NCBI RefSeq assembly: GCF_016862435.1
Contig: NZ_BOMY01000033.1
Coordinates: forward strand, 372,001-436,000
Length of the DNA: 64,000 bases
From: Paractinoplanes tereljensis
GTDB taxonomy: Bacteria; Actinomycetota; Actinomycetes; Mycobacteriales; Micromonosporaceae
Reading direction: 5' to 3'
A model generated the notes under the pieces. The model was not told the DNA's origin and searched no databases. It saw nothing but the letters and a program-made list of their open reading frames with translations. Positions 1 to 8,362 of the stretch are shown here, in pieces (the first letter of the stretch is position 1; each line of letters starts with the position of its first letter). A program made the translations under genes and the position numbers.

Positions 1-1
1 G

Positions 2-310
2 ACCGTCGGTCCGTCCACACTGGTCGATCTGACCGCCCCGCAACTTCTGCGGGGAGCCCTGCTCGGCGTGTTGTTGCTCATCGCGTACGGCATGGAGATG
101 CTCGCCCTGCGCCGCCTGACGACGGCCGCCTTCGGCACGCTGATGGCGCTGGAGCCGGCCTTCGCCCTGCTGATCGGGGCCGTCGGCCTGCACCAGATCC
201 CGGGGATGGCCGGCGTAGCCGGCGTCACTCTGGTGGTGGCCGCTGGAATAGGCGCGACCCGCGGCGGGGCCCGCGTGCCAAGCGGATCACCAACGGTGGC
301 CGTGACATGA
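2..310 (+). CDS. EamA/DMT-family exporter, C-terminal end (partial)
   Basis: The reading frame is open from the left edge, so this is only the last roughly 100 residues of a drug/metabolite transporter. Three hydrophobic segments are visible, and the stretch LMALEPAFALLIG followed by a conserved LHQIP loop is typical of the last two helices of RhtA/EamA proteins, which export amino acids or related metabolites. The tail after the last helix is short and Arg/Gly-rich. It ends 60 bases before the fxsA start, so it is probably an unrelated upstream gene. The substrate cannot be told from this fragment. Confidence 0.75.
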   Translation, partial: TVGPSTLVDLTAPQLLRGALLGVLLLIAYGMEMLALRRLTTAAFGTLMALEPAFALLIGAVGLHQIPGMAGVAGVTLVVAAGIGATRGGARVPSGSPTVAVT

Positions 311-319
311 CCTCGAGTG

Positions 320-347
320 TTGTCTATGCTCGCAACGGCCGTACCTG
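320..347 (+). promoter_or_regulatory. Possible promoter upstream of fxsA
   Basis: TTGTCT (320-325) and TACCTG (342-347) are separated by 16 bases and lie 23 bases before the fxsA GTG. This fits a weak vegetative actinobacterial promoter that could drive the whole fxs operon. Only these hexamers support it. Confidence 0.25.
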
Positions 348-370
348 AGCGGTCGTTTGGGGGACAAGAC

Positions 371-526
371 GTGGAACGCTCCACCTCGGAGACTCCGGCG
401 CCGCTCGAGGAGGCACGCCGCAAGCCGATCGACCGGATCGACCGCGCGACGTCGGCATTGATCGTCCACCGGGTCACCAGGCGTGACCGCCCCGAGGTGA
501 CCCCCGCCTTCCAGTCCTCGGTCTGA
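371..526 (+). CDS. fxsA: FxsA, FxSxx-COOH precursor peptide
   Basis: A 51-residue peptide ending exactly in FQSSV, the F-x-S-x-x carboxyl end that defines FxsA precursors (Phe47, Ser49). The N-terminal part is charged and leader-like (PLEEARRKPIDRIDRATSAL). I chose GTG 371 because a GGGGGA Shine-Dalgarno sits about seven bases upstream; an ATG at 317 has none. FxsB-family maturases are known to make a cyclophane crosslink on such peptides, here expected between Phe47 and Ser49. The stop is six bases before fxsB. What the modified peptide does is not established. Confidence 0.88.
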   Translation: MERSTSETPAPLEEARRKPIDRIDRATSALIVHRVTRRDRPEVTPAFQSSV

Positions 527-532
527 CCCGGG

Positions 533-2596
533 GTGGAGATCCCGTGGCGTCCGTTGCGCCACTTCGTTCTGAAGGTCGCGAGTCGCTGTGATCTGGCGTG
601 CGACCACTGCTACATCTATGAGCACCGGGACCAATCGTGGCGCGGGCGGCCGCCGGTCATGAGCATGGCGACCGTGCGGGCGGCGGCGGGCCGGATCGCC
701 GAGCACGCCCGTGACCACGACCTCGCCTCGGTGTCCGTCGTTCTGCACGGCGGGGAACCGCTGCTGCTCGGCGCGGCGCGTCTCCGCGAAGTGCTCACCG
801 AACTGCGGGAGACCATCGGCGCGGCGTGCGAGCTGCGGCTGCGTATGCAGACCAACGGCGTACGCCTGGATGCCACGACCGCCGATGTTCTGCTCGCCGC
901 CCGGGTCAAGGTGGGGGTTTCACTGGACGGCGACCGGGCCGCCAACGACCTGCATCGCCGGTTCCGCACCGGCGCGACCAGCCACCCGCAGACCCTGCGC
1001 GCTCTCGCGCTGCTGCGCGAACCCCGATACCGCCCGCTGTACGCCGGGCTGTTGTGCACGGTGGACGTGACCGCCGACCCGATCGCCGTCCACGACGCCC
1101 TGATGGCGCAGGAGCCACCCCGGATCGACCTACTACTCCCGCACGCCACCTGGGACGACCGGCCCCCACCCGGCGACTACGCGGCCTGGCTCCTCGCCGT
1201 GCACGAACGCTGGGTCGCGGCCGGCCGGCCGGTGCCGATCCGGATGTTCGACTCGATCCGATCCCTCGGCCTCGGCGGTCCCAGCGGCACGGAGGCGCTC
1301 GGCCTCGACCCCGGCGACATCGTGGTGATCGAGACCGACGGCGCCTGGGAGGAACCTGACTCGATGAAGACCACCACGGACGGCGGCGGCGCCACCGGAC
1401 TCGACGTCTTCTCCGCCTCCGCCGACGAGGTGACCGGACTGCCCGCGATGCGTCGCCGTCGCGGTGGGCTGGCCGTACTGTCCGCCACCTGCCAGGTGTG
1501 CGCGGTGGTGCGCCAGTGCGGTGGCGGGCTCACCGCGCACCGCTACCGGGCGGTCAACGGCTTCGACAATCCGTCGGTCTACTGCGACGACCTCAAGGAG
1601 GTCATCATCACCGTCAACGAACGGCCCGCACCCACCGGCGACCTGGATCCCCTCCCGCCGGACGTGTTCGACCAGCTGGGATACGGATTCGGCGACGCCG
1701 ACGCGGTCGGCGTGCTCGTCGACGCCGAACTGGCGATCAACCGCGCCCTGGTCAGCGAGGTGGCGTCGCTCGCCGGTGACTGGAAGACCCTGCCCGACCT
1801 GGAACGGCGAGCGCCCGAGGCGTTCAACCGCGCCATCGGCGCACCCTTCGTCCGGGCCTGGGCAGTGACCTGCCTGGACGAGGAGAACGCCGACCCGGAC
1901 TACGGGCGGCTCGGCCTGCTCGCGGCCGAAGTGGAACGGCCGGCCGCCGCCCGGTTCGTCGACCTCGGTGGGGTGCCGGTGCGGCTGGAGGACACCGATC
2001 CGTACCGCAGCCGGTACGGGCAGTACGCGGTGGCCGGCCCGGACACCGACGTGACCGCCTGGCAGACGGTGCTGACCGAGGCCTGGGAGTGGGTACGGCG
2101 GGACGCACCCGGACACGTCGCCGGGCTGCGCCGGGGCGTCAAGGCGATCACCCCGTTGATCCCCGCGACCGACGGCACCCTGCGCAGCGCCACGTCCCGG
2201 CACGCCTTCGGGGCACTCGGCATCGCCTGGACCGGCGACCCGGCCGCGATGGCCGTCATGCTCGTGCACGAGTTCCAGCACACCAAACTCGGCGCCGTCC
2301 TCGACGTCGTCGACCTCGTCCCGGACCGGGCCGTCTACCAGACCCTGCGGGTCGGCTGGCGACCCGACCCGCGCCCGGTCGAGGCGGCGCTGCAGGGCAC
2401 GTACGCCCATCTGGCCATCGCCGACATGTGGCGCCGCCGTACCGAGCGGGGCCTGCCCGGCGCCCGGGAGTACTACCTGATGTATCGCGACTGGACGGTC
2501 GCCGCGCTCGCCGGGCTGCGGACCGGTGATCTGCTCACCGGGGCCGGCCGCCAGTTCGTCGGACGGATGGCCGAGACAGCCGACGGCTGGTCGTGA
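533..2596 (+). CDS. fxsB: FxsB, cyclophane-forming radical SAM/SPASM maturase with HEXXH domain
   Basis: A 687-residue enzyme predicted to modify FxsA. The radical SAM cluster motif CxxxCxxC is Cys19, Cys23 and Cys26 (CDLACDHC). A SPASM-type cysteine region follows around residues 320-350 (CQVCAVVRQCGGG and a later YCDDL) and would hold auxiliary Fe-S clusters. The C-terminal third is the HEXXH domain often fused to FxsB, with HEFQH at residues 579-583 resembling a zinc metallopeptidase site. Start GTG 533 lies six bases after the fxsA stop, so the two are almost certainly cotranscribed. Whether the HEXXH domain cleaves the leader or another protein is inference. Confidence 0.92.
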   Translation: MEIPWRPLRHFVLKVASRCDLACDHCYIYEHRDQSWRGRPPVMSMATVRAAAGRIAEHARDHDLASVSVVLHGGEPLLLGAARLREVLTELRETIGAACELRLRMQTNGVRLDATTADVLLAARVKVGVSLDGDRAANDLHRRFRTGATSHPQTLRALALLREPRYRPLYAGLLCTVDVTADPIAVHDALMAQEPPRIDLLLPHATWDDRPPPGDYAAWLLAVHERWVAAGRPVPIRMFDSIRSLGLGGPSGTEALGLDPGDIVVIETDGAWEEPDSMKTTTDGGGATGLDVFSASADEVTGLPAMRRRRGGLAVLSATCQVCAVVRQCGGGLTAHRYRAVNGFDNPSVYCDDLKEVIITVNERPAPTGDLDPLPPDVFDQLGYGFGDADAVGVLVDAELAINRALVSEVASLAGDWKTLPDLERRAPEAFNRAIGAPFVRAWAVTCLDEENADPDYGRLGLLAAEVERPAAARFVDLGGVPVRLEDTDPYRSRYGQYAVAGPDTDVTAWQTVLTEAWEWVRRDAPGHVAGLRRGVKAITPLIPATDGTLRSATSRHAFGALGIAWTGDPAAMAVMLVHEFQHTKLGAVLDVVDLVPDRAVYQTLRVGWRPDPRPVEAALQGTYAHLAIADMWRRRTERGLPGAREYYLMYRDWTVAALAGLRTGDLLTGAGRQFVGRMAETADGWS

Positions 2597-2657
2597 CCGA
2601 TTGCCCACGCGTGGTTGACTGATGTTGCTCAGTTCTGGGGAGGCGAGGGCACAGCGG

Positions 2658-3326
2658 GTGACCGAGGCGTTCGAGAATGAGGATCCGGCCGCGCCGGTCT
2701 TCTTCCTGAGCTATTGGCGCCCCAAGCCGCCGATGCAGGGAGTCGGCCTGCCCCGCGAGGCCAACCGGTTCGTCACCCGGTTCTTCGACGATCTCACCGC
2801 CGACGTCAACGACCTGATCGGCTCGGTGCCCGGCCGCGATCCCGGCTTCCTGGACGTGGCCGGCGAGGGCGGCGAGCGGTGGCGGGAGCGCCTGCTGCGC
2901 GCGGCCGGCACCTGCCAGGTGTTCATCTGCCTGTTGTCGGTGCCCTACCTGCACCACAGTGAATGGTGCGCCCGCGAGTGGGACCTGTTCGCCCGCCGCA
3001 AGGTCAAGCCCCGCAGCCCGGAGGCCGACCCGGCCGAGAGTGCCATCATCCCGGTGCTGTGGACCCCGATGACCGGCCGCATCCCGCCGGTGGTGGCCGA
3101 GGTCAACTACTTCATCCCGACCCGGCTGTCGGCCGACGACCGGGCCGCCTACCTGGCCGAGGGCCTGCTCGGCCTGCTCAAGACCGGCCAGGAGAACGTC
3201 TATCAGGCGATCGTGTGGCGGATCGCGCAGCACGTGGAGCGGATTCGCCGCGGCTACTGGGTGCCCCCGTTGTACCTGGAGCGCGAGGATGACCTGCACA
3301 CCACGTTCGAGAGGGGTGGCCCGTGA
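2658..3326 (+). CDS. TIR-like protein of the fxs operon (FxsC-related, short form)
   Basis: About 222 residues. The TIR-like fold is indicated by the first strand PVFFLSYWRPK, a WRERLLRAAGTCQVFI segment, and SVPYLHHSEWCAREWDLF, whose Glu107 occupies the position of the TIR catalytic/conserved Glu. It lacks the C-terminal domain of the next gene, so it looks like a single-domain paralogue of FxsC. GTG 2658 is preferred over ATG 2622 because GAGGG lies eight bases upstream, while the ATG has no ribosome site. Its stop overlaps the next start by four bases (GTGA), implying translational coupling. NADase activity is not demonstrated by sequence. Confidence 0.8.
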   Translation: MTEAFENEDPAAPVFFLSYWRPKPPMQGVGLPREANRFVTRFFDDLTADVNDLIGSVPGRDPGFLDVAGEGGERWRERLLRAAGTCQVFICLLSVPYLHHSEWCAREWDLFARRKVKPRSPEADPAESAIIPVLWTPMTGRIPPVVAEVNYFIPTRLSADDRAAYLAEGLLGLLKTGQENVYQAIVWRIAQHVERIRRGYWVPPLYLEREDDLHTTFERGGP

Positions 3327-4507
3327 CGTCGCGCTACTACTTCTACCTCTCCTACGGGCACTCGGTGCGCCTGCGCGCCGATGACCGGCCCGACACCGAT
3401 CACTGGGCCGGCCAGCTGTTCAACGAGCTGTCGGCCGAGGTCGCCAAGCTGGTCAAGGTGGACCCGGTCACCCCGGTCGGCTACTACGACGACCTGGTCA
3501 ACCCGATGACCGACTGGAAATCGACCCTCTCCGGCGTTCTCAGCGTCACCGACGTGTTCGTGGCGCTCTATTCGCCCGGCTACTTCAACAAGTCCTGGCC
3601 GCTCCGCGAACGTGCGTCGTTCACCGGCCGGTTCGGCGACGCGGCCGCCGCCGAGCAGTTCGTCCTGCCGGTGCTATGGGTGCCGTGGCCGCGCTGGGAG
3701 CATGAGGCCGAACGCGCGGCGGCGCTACGGCTCGGTGCCCGGGTTCCGGAGTACGCCGAGGAGGGCCTGCAGGCGATGGCCCGGCTCGCCATGTACCGCC
3801 GGCAGTACCGCACGGTCGTACAACGACTGGCCAAGGACATCGTCGCGGCCGCCGCCATCGCGCCGAGGCCGGCACCGCCGGCCGTCGCCATCGACGAGAT
3901 CGAGATCGAGCCGGCCCGGTCCACCGAGATCCAGTTCACCGTCGGCGTGCTTGCCCCGTCCCGCACCGATCGGCCCAGCGGCCGCACCGCGGCACCGTAC
4001 GGCCCGACCCCGCGCAGCTGGAACCCGTACCGCGGGGTGCAGAAGTTCCCGGTGGCGGAGTACGTCGCCAATGTGGCCGAACGGCTGGGCCAGCCGGCCC
4101 GCATCGCCGACCGGGCCACCGACCTGAGTCACCTCGGCGACGGCGCCGCCCTGGTGCTGATCGACCCGTGGCTGGCCGGTACCACCGCCGGCCGGCAGCG
4201 GCTGCGCGAGCTGGCCGAGCGACTGCCGGCCTGGGCGACCGTGCTCCTGGTCGCCGACCACGAGGATCCGGAGTACGCCACGCGCGGCGCCCGGCTCCAC
4301 CAGGCGGTGACCGCTACGCTGACAGCCGCCGGAGTGGCCCTGAGCCGGATCACGCTCATCGTGGACATCGCCCGGCTGGTCGACCGGCTCCCGTCGATCA
4401 TCGATACGGCCTGCACCGTGTACCGGAAGAACGCCCCGGTCTTCCTGCCCAAGGGCGCCGACCGCGCCCTGCCGCGGATCGCCGGGGGAGAGGGATCAGA
4501 TGCTTGA
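3323..4507 (+). CDS. fxsC: FxsC, TIR-like protein with FxsC C-terminal domain
   Basis: 394 residues. Residues 4-175 are TIR-like (YYFYLSYGHSV, then DVFVALYSPGYFNKSWPL and an FVLPVLWVP strand). A Pro-rich linker leads into the family C-terminal domain (about 205-380), which opens with RSWNPYRGVQKFPVAEYV. This two-part layout is that of the TIR-like protein FxsC found beside FxsA/FxsB. It overlaps the preceding TIR gene by four bases and fxsT by eight. It probably acts with FxsT as a signalling or effector module; the biochemical role is unknown. Confidence 0.87.
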   Translation: MTSRYYFYLSYGHSVRLRADDRPDTDHWAGQLFNELSAEVAKLVKVDPVTPVGYYDDLVNPMTDWKSTLSGVLSVTDVFVALYSPGYFNKSWPLRERASFTGRFGDAAAAEQFVLPVLWVPWPRWEHEAERAAALRLGARVPEYAEEGLQAMARLAMYRRQYRTVVQRLAKDIVAAAAIAPRPAPPAVAIDEIEIEPARSTEIQFTVGVLAPSRTDRPSGRTAAPYGPTPRSWNPYRGVQKFPVAEYVANVAERLGQPARIADRATDLSHLGDGAALVLIDPWLAGTTAGRQRLRELAERLPAWATVLLVADHEDPEYATRGARLHQAVTATLTAAGVALSRITLIVDIARLVDRLPSIIDTACTVYRKNAPVFLPKGADRALPRIAGGEGSDA

Positions 4508-7500
4508 GGAGACCGGCGGCAAGGTCGTCACGTTCTACTCCTACAAGGGTGGGACCGGCCGCACCATGGCCCTGGCCAATGTGGCCTGGATCCTGGCCGC
4601 CAACGGCAAGCGGGTCCTGGTCGCCGACTGGGACCTCGACTCGCCCGGACTGCACCGCTTCTTCCGGCCGTTCATCGACCCGGGGGCGCTCGCCTCGTCC
4701 GGTGGCGTCGTCGAGCTGGTCCGCCGGTACGAGCAAGAGACCATGCGCGACGTGGAACAGCGCCCGGACGACTGGCAGCGCGAGTTCGCCCGGGTCAGCC
4801 AGCAGGCCTTCACCATCAACTGGCCGCATTTCCCCGGCGACGGCCGGATCGACTTCCTGCGCGCCGGCAGCCAGGACCAGAACTACGCGCGCAGCATCTA
4901 CGAGCGGGACTGGGACGAGTTCTACGAGCGGTACGGCGGTGGTCAGCTGTTCGACGCGCTGCGCGACGACATGCGGGCGCACTACGACTACGCGCTGATC
5001 GACAGCCGCACCGGCTGGAGCGACGTGGCCGGCATCTGCACCGTCCACATGCCGGACATCCTGGTCGACTGCTTCACCTTCAGCGAGCAGGGCATCGACG
5101 GCGCCGCCACGGTCGCCGCGAACGTCACCCGGCTCAAGGGCCGCCGCGACATCCGCATCCTGCCGGTGCCGATGCGGGTCGACCTCGCCGAGAAGAAGCG
5201 CGCCGACGCCGGCCGGCTTGCCGCGCGGCAGCGCTTCGCCGACCTGCCCAGCGCCCCGAGCCCGGCCGCGCGGGACGCCTACTGGTCCACCGTCGAGGTT
5301 CCCTACCAGCCCTACTACGCCTACGAGGAGACCCTCGCGACGTTCGGCGACCGGCCCGGCTCGCGTACCTCGTTGCTGGCCGCCTACGAGACCATCGCCG
5401 GGTACATCACCGACGGCGAGGTGACCGGGCTGCCGCCGATGGACGAGCAGCTGCGCGAGCGTATCGCCGCCCGGTTCGTGCGTCAGTCGGTGCTGCCGGA
5501 GACCACGGTGGCCCTGCGGCACGCGATCGAGGACCGGCTGTGGGCCGAGTGGATCGCCCAGGTGCTGCGCACCGCCGGGATCACCGTCAACCTGGTCACC
5601 CTCGGGATCGACGCCGACAATGTGCCGATGCCGAACGGCCGGCCACTGATCCTCGTCTCGCCGGCCAACGCCGGTCCGGCCCGGCAGCTCGACAGCGACC
5701 AGAGCCCGCCGCTGCTGGTCTACGTGGCCGACGTGCGGCCGCTGCGCGGGCACGCCGAGGGCGGATCGACCTTCCTGGTCGGACAGCCCGAGGAGGAGGC
5801 CGTCACCAGGCTGCTCAAGCTGGTCGGGCACTCCGACGAGGGGTTCGACCGGGCCCGGGTCGGACTGCGCTATCCGGGACGGGCGACGGTGCTGTTCAAC
5901 GCGCCGATCCGCAACGTTCAGTTCACCGGCCGTGAGGACGACCTGGTCAAGCTGCGCACCCAACTGGAGGACTCCAGCAACCCGGTGGTGCTCTCCGGTG
6001 TGTCGGTCGCGCTGCAGGGCATGGGTGGTGTCGGCAAGACCCAGGTCGCTATGGAGTACGCGCACCGCTTCCGCAACGCCTACGACTTCGTCTGGTGGAT
6101 CAACTCGGATCCGGTGACGTTCATCGACGCCCAGCTGTCCGACCTCGGCCGGGAACTCGGCCTGCCCGGCAGCGGCAGCATCGCCGAGCAGGCCCGCGCG
6201 GTCCTGCAGGCGCTGTCGCGTGGTGCGTCGCTGCCCCGCTGGCTGGTCATCTTCGACAACGCCGAGGACGTCCACACGGTCACCCGGTTCCTGCCCAGCG
6301 GCCCCGGCGGTCACGTGATCATCACGTCCCGGGTCACCAACTGGGCCGACATCGAGAGCATTCCGGTGGACGTGTTCGACCGCCGGGAGAGCATCGTCCA
6401 CCTGCGGCGGCGGGTGCCGACGATGCGGACCGAGGACGCCGGCCGGCTGGCCGAGGCGCTGGGCGACCTGCCGATCGCGGTGGCCGCCGCCGGTGCCTGG
6501 CTCGCCGATACCGGCAAGCCGGTCGCCGAGTACCTCAGCTACCTCGAGGAGTACGGCCCGGCCGACCTGGAACCCATCTGGGACCTGTCCCTGAAGCGGC
6601 TCCAGGAGCGCTCGCCGGCCGCGTACCGCCTTCTGCAGCTCTGCTCGGTGATGGCGCCCGAGGTCCCGCTGGACCTGGTCTACGGCGACCGGATGGCCGG
6701 ACTGTTGCACAGCCTCGATCCCGAGGTGGCCGACTCGATGTACCGGGGCAAACTGGTCCAGGACCTCAACCGGCTGGCCCTGCTCAAGGTCGACGTCGGC
6801 GGCGGCCAGATCCTGGTGCACCGGATCGTGCAGCACGTCGTGCGGCAGCGGATGACCGGGGAGCAACGCGACCAGGCCCGGCGGGAGGTCCACCTGGTGC
6901 TCGCGGCGGCCCGCCCGTCCGGTGAGGTCGACGACACCACCAACTGGCCGCGTTATCGCCGGATCTGGCCGCACATCGAGGTGGCCCGGGTCGCCGAGTC
7001 CCGGGTGGAGAGCGTCCGCAAGCTGATCATCGACCGGGTGCGCTACATCGGACTCTCCGGCGGCTTCAGCGACGGCCGTCGCATCGGTGAGGACTACGTC
7101 CGCCGGTGGGAAAGACTCCGCGAGTCGATCGCCGACCCCGCCGAGCGCGACGTGTTGAGCCGGCAGCTGCTGCAACTGCGGTTCAACGTGGCCAACATCC
7201 TGCGGGACGTGGCCGATTTCGAGGGGTCCCGGTCACTGGACGAGGCCACCCTCGCCGAGCAGCGAATCCTGGTCGGCGAGCATCACCCGCACACGCTGAT
7301 CACCGCGGGCAGCCTCGGTGCCGACCTGCGCGCGCTCGGCCGCTACGCCGACGCCCGCAAGCTGGACGAGGAGACCACCGCGGCCTGGACCGACAACTTC
7401 GGCGAGGACCACCCGCGCAGCCTGAACGCGCAGAACAGCCTGGGTGTGTCGCTGCGGCTGTCCGGTGACTTCCGGGCCGCCCGGGACCGCGACCGGCAGG

Positions 7501-8354
7501 TGTTCGCCCGGACCAGCATGGTTCTCGGCCGCCTGCACATCCTCACCCTCATCTCCGGCGGCAACCTAGGCCGGGACCTGCGCGAGGCCGGCGAGTACGA
7601 GGAGTCCCTGGCCCTGCTGCGCGACATTTACGGCCGGCACCAGCAGGCCAGCGGCAACGACTCGCCGAGCACGTTCACCGCGATGACCAACCTGGCGGTG
7701 TCGGAGCGCAGCGCGGGGCGGGCCTACGACGCGGCCGAGCACCTGGAACGTGCCTACGAGAACCTGAACGATCTGCTCGGTCCGGACGCGCCGGCCACGC
7801 TCACCTGCCGCCTCAGCCGGGCGGTCAACCTGCTCGCGGTGGGCGAACCGGCCAGCGCGCGGGCCGAGCTGATCGAAGTGGAGCAGCGCTACCGGGAGAA
7901 GTTCGGCGACGAGCACCCGTACACCCTGATCTGCGTCAGCAACCAGGCCGCGGTGGTCCGGGCCATGCAGGACCTGGACGTGGCGCGGCAGTTGGCCGAG
8001 CGGGCGGCCGACGCGCTGGAGGTGGTGCTGGGACTGGAACACCCGTACACCTTGGCGGCCCGGATCAACCAGGCCATCTTCATGGCCGAATGGGGTGCCG
8101 TGCCGCAGGCGTTCGAACTGCTCGAGCCGGTCGCGGCCCGGGTCGACCGGATCATCGGCCCGGAGCACCCGGACGCGGTCCGCTGCGCCGCCAACCTGGT
8201 TCTGCTGCGCCGTGACCTCTACGGCCCGGCGCCGGACGACTACAACGACGTGCTGCAACGGCTGGCCCGAGTGCTCGGCGCGGCCCACCCGGCCGTCGAG
8301 GCCCTGCGGGAGCGCCGCTACCTGCACCGCACCCTCGACCCGCACCCGTTCTAG
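4500..8354 (+). CDS. fxsT: FxsT, FxSxx-COOH system ATPase/NB-ARC/TPR protein
   Basis: 1284 residues in four parts. Residues 8-300 are a MinD/CpsD-like ATPase with deviant Walker A KGGTGRT (Lys16; the usual second Lys is Arg21). Residues about 335-445 (RLWAEWIAQVLRTAG onward) look like a degenerate TIR-like domain. An NB-ARC STAND ATPase follows, with P-loop GMGGVGKTQ near residue 508 and WLVIFDNAED as Walker B. From about residue 870 to the end are TPR repeats of the kinesin-light-chain type (repeated GEHHPHTL, GEDHPRSL, GLEHPYTL). Start ATG 4500 overlaps fxsC and follows GGGGGAGAGGG. The build suggests a ligand-gated oligomerising switch; the trigger is unknown. Confidence 0.9.
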   Translation: MLEETGGKVVTFYSYKGGTGRTMALANVAWILAANGKRVLVADWDLDSPGLHRFFRPFIDPGALASSGGVVELVRRYEQETMRDVEQRPDDWQREFARVSQQAFTINWPHFPGDGRIDFLRAGSQDQNYARSIYERDWDEFYERYGGGQLFDALRDDMRAHYDYALIDSRTGWSDVAGICTVHMPDILVDCFTFSEQGIDGAATVAANVTRLKGRRDIRILPVPMRVDLAEKKRADAGRLAARQRFADLPSAPSPAARDAYWSTVEVPYQPYYAYEETLATFGDRPGSRTSLLAAYETIAGYITDGEVTGLPPMDEQLRERIAARFVRQSVLPETTVALRHAIEDRLWAEWIAQVLRTAGITVNLVTLGIDADNVPMPNGRPLILVSPANAGPARQLDSDQSPPLLVYVADVRPLRGHAEGGSTFLVGQPEEEAVTRLLKLVGHSDEGFDRARVGLRYPGRATVLFNAPIRNVQFTGREDDLVKLRTQLEDSSNPVVLSGVSVALQGMGGVGKTQVAMEYAHRFRNAYDFVWWINSDPVTFIDAQLSDLGRELGLPGSGSIAEQARAVLQALSRGASLPRWLVIFDNAEDVHTVTRFLPSGPGGHVIITSRVTNWADIESIPVDVFDRRESIVHLRRRVPTMRTEDAGRLAEALGDLPIAVAAAGAWLADTGKPVAEYLSYLEEYGPADLEPIWDLSLKRLQERSPAAYRLLQLCSVMAPEVPLDLVYGDRMAGLLHSLDPEVADSMYRGKLVQDLNRLALLKVDVGGGQILVHRIVQHVVRQRMTGEQRDQARREVHLVLAAARPSGEVDDTTNWPRYRRIWPHIEVARVAESRVESVRKLIIDRVRYIGLSGGFSDGRRIGEDYVRRWERLRESIADPAERDVLSRQLLQLRFNVANILRDVADFEGSRSLDEATLAEQRILVGEHHPHTLITAGSLGADLRALGRYADARKLDEETTAAWTDNFGEDHPRSLNAQNSLGVSLRLSGDFRAARDRDRQVFARTSMVLGRLHILTLISGGNLGRDLREAGEYEESLALLRDIYGRHQQASGNDSPSTFTAMTNLAVSERSAGRAYDAAEHLERAYENLNDLLGPDAPATLTCRLSRAVNLLAVGEPASARAELIEVEQRYREKFGDEHPYTLICVSNQAAVVRAMQDLDVARQLAERAADALEVVLGLEHPYTLAARINQAIFMAEWGAVPQAFELLEPVAARVDRIIGPEHPDAVRCAANLVLLRRDLYGPAPDDYNDVLQRLARVLGAAHPAVEALRERRYLHRTLDPHPF

Positions 8355-8362
8355 CGCGAGCC

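Noticed and set aside
4398..7175. A 925-codon open frame antisense to fxsT
   Set aside because: Long antisense frames are expected from the codon bias of GC-rich genes. The translation has no domain signature while the sense strand has a full multidomain protein.
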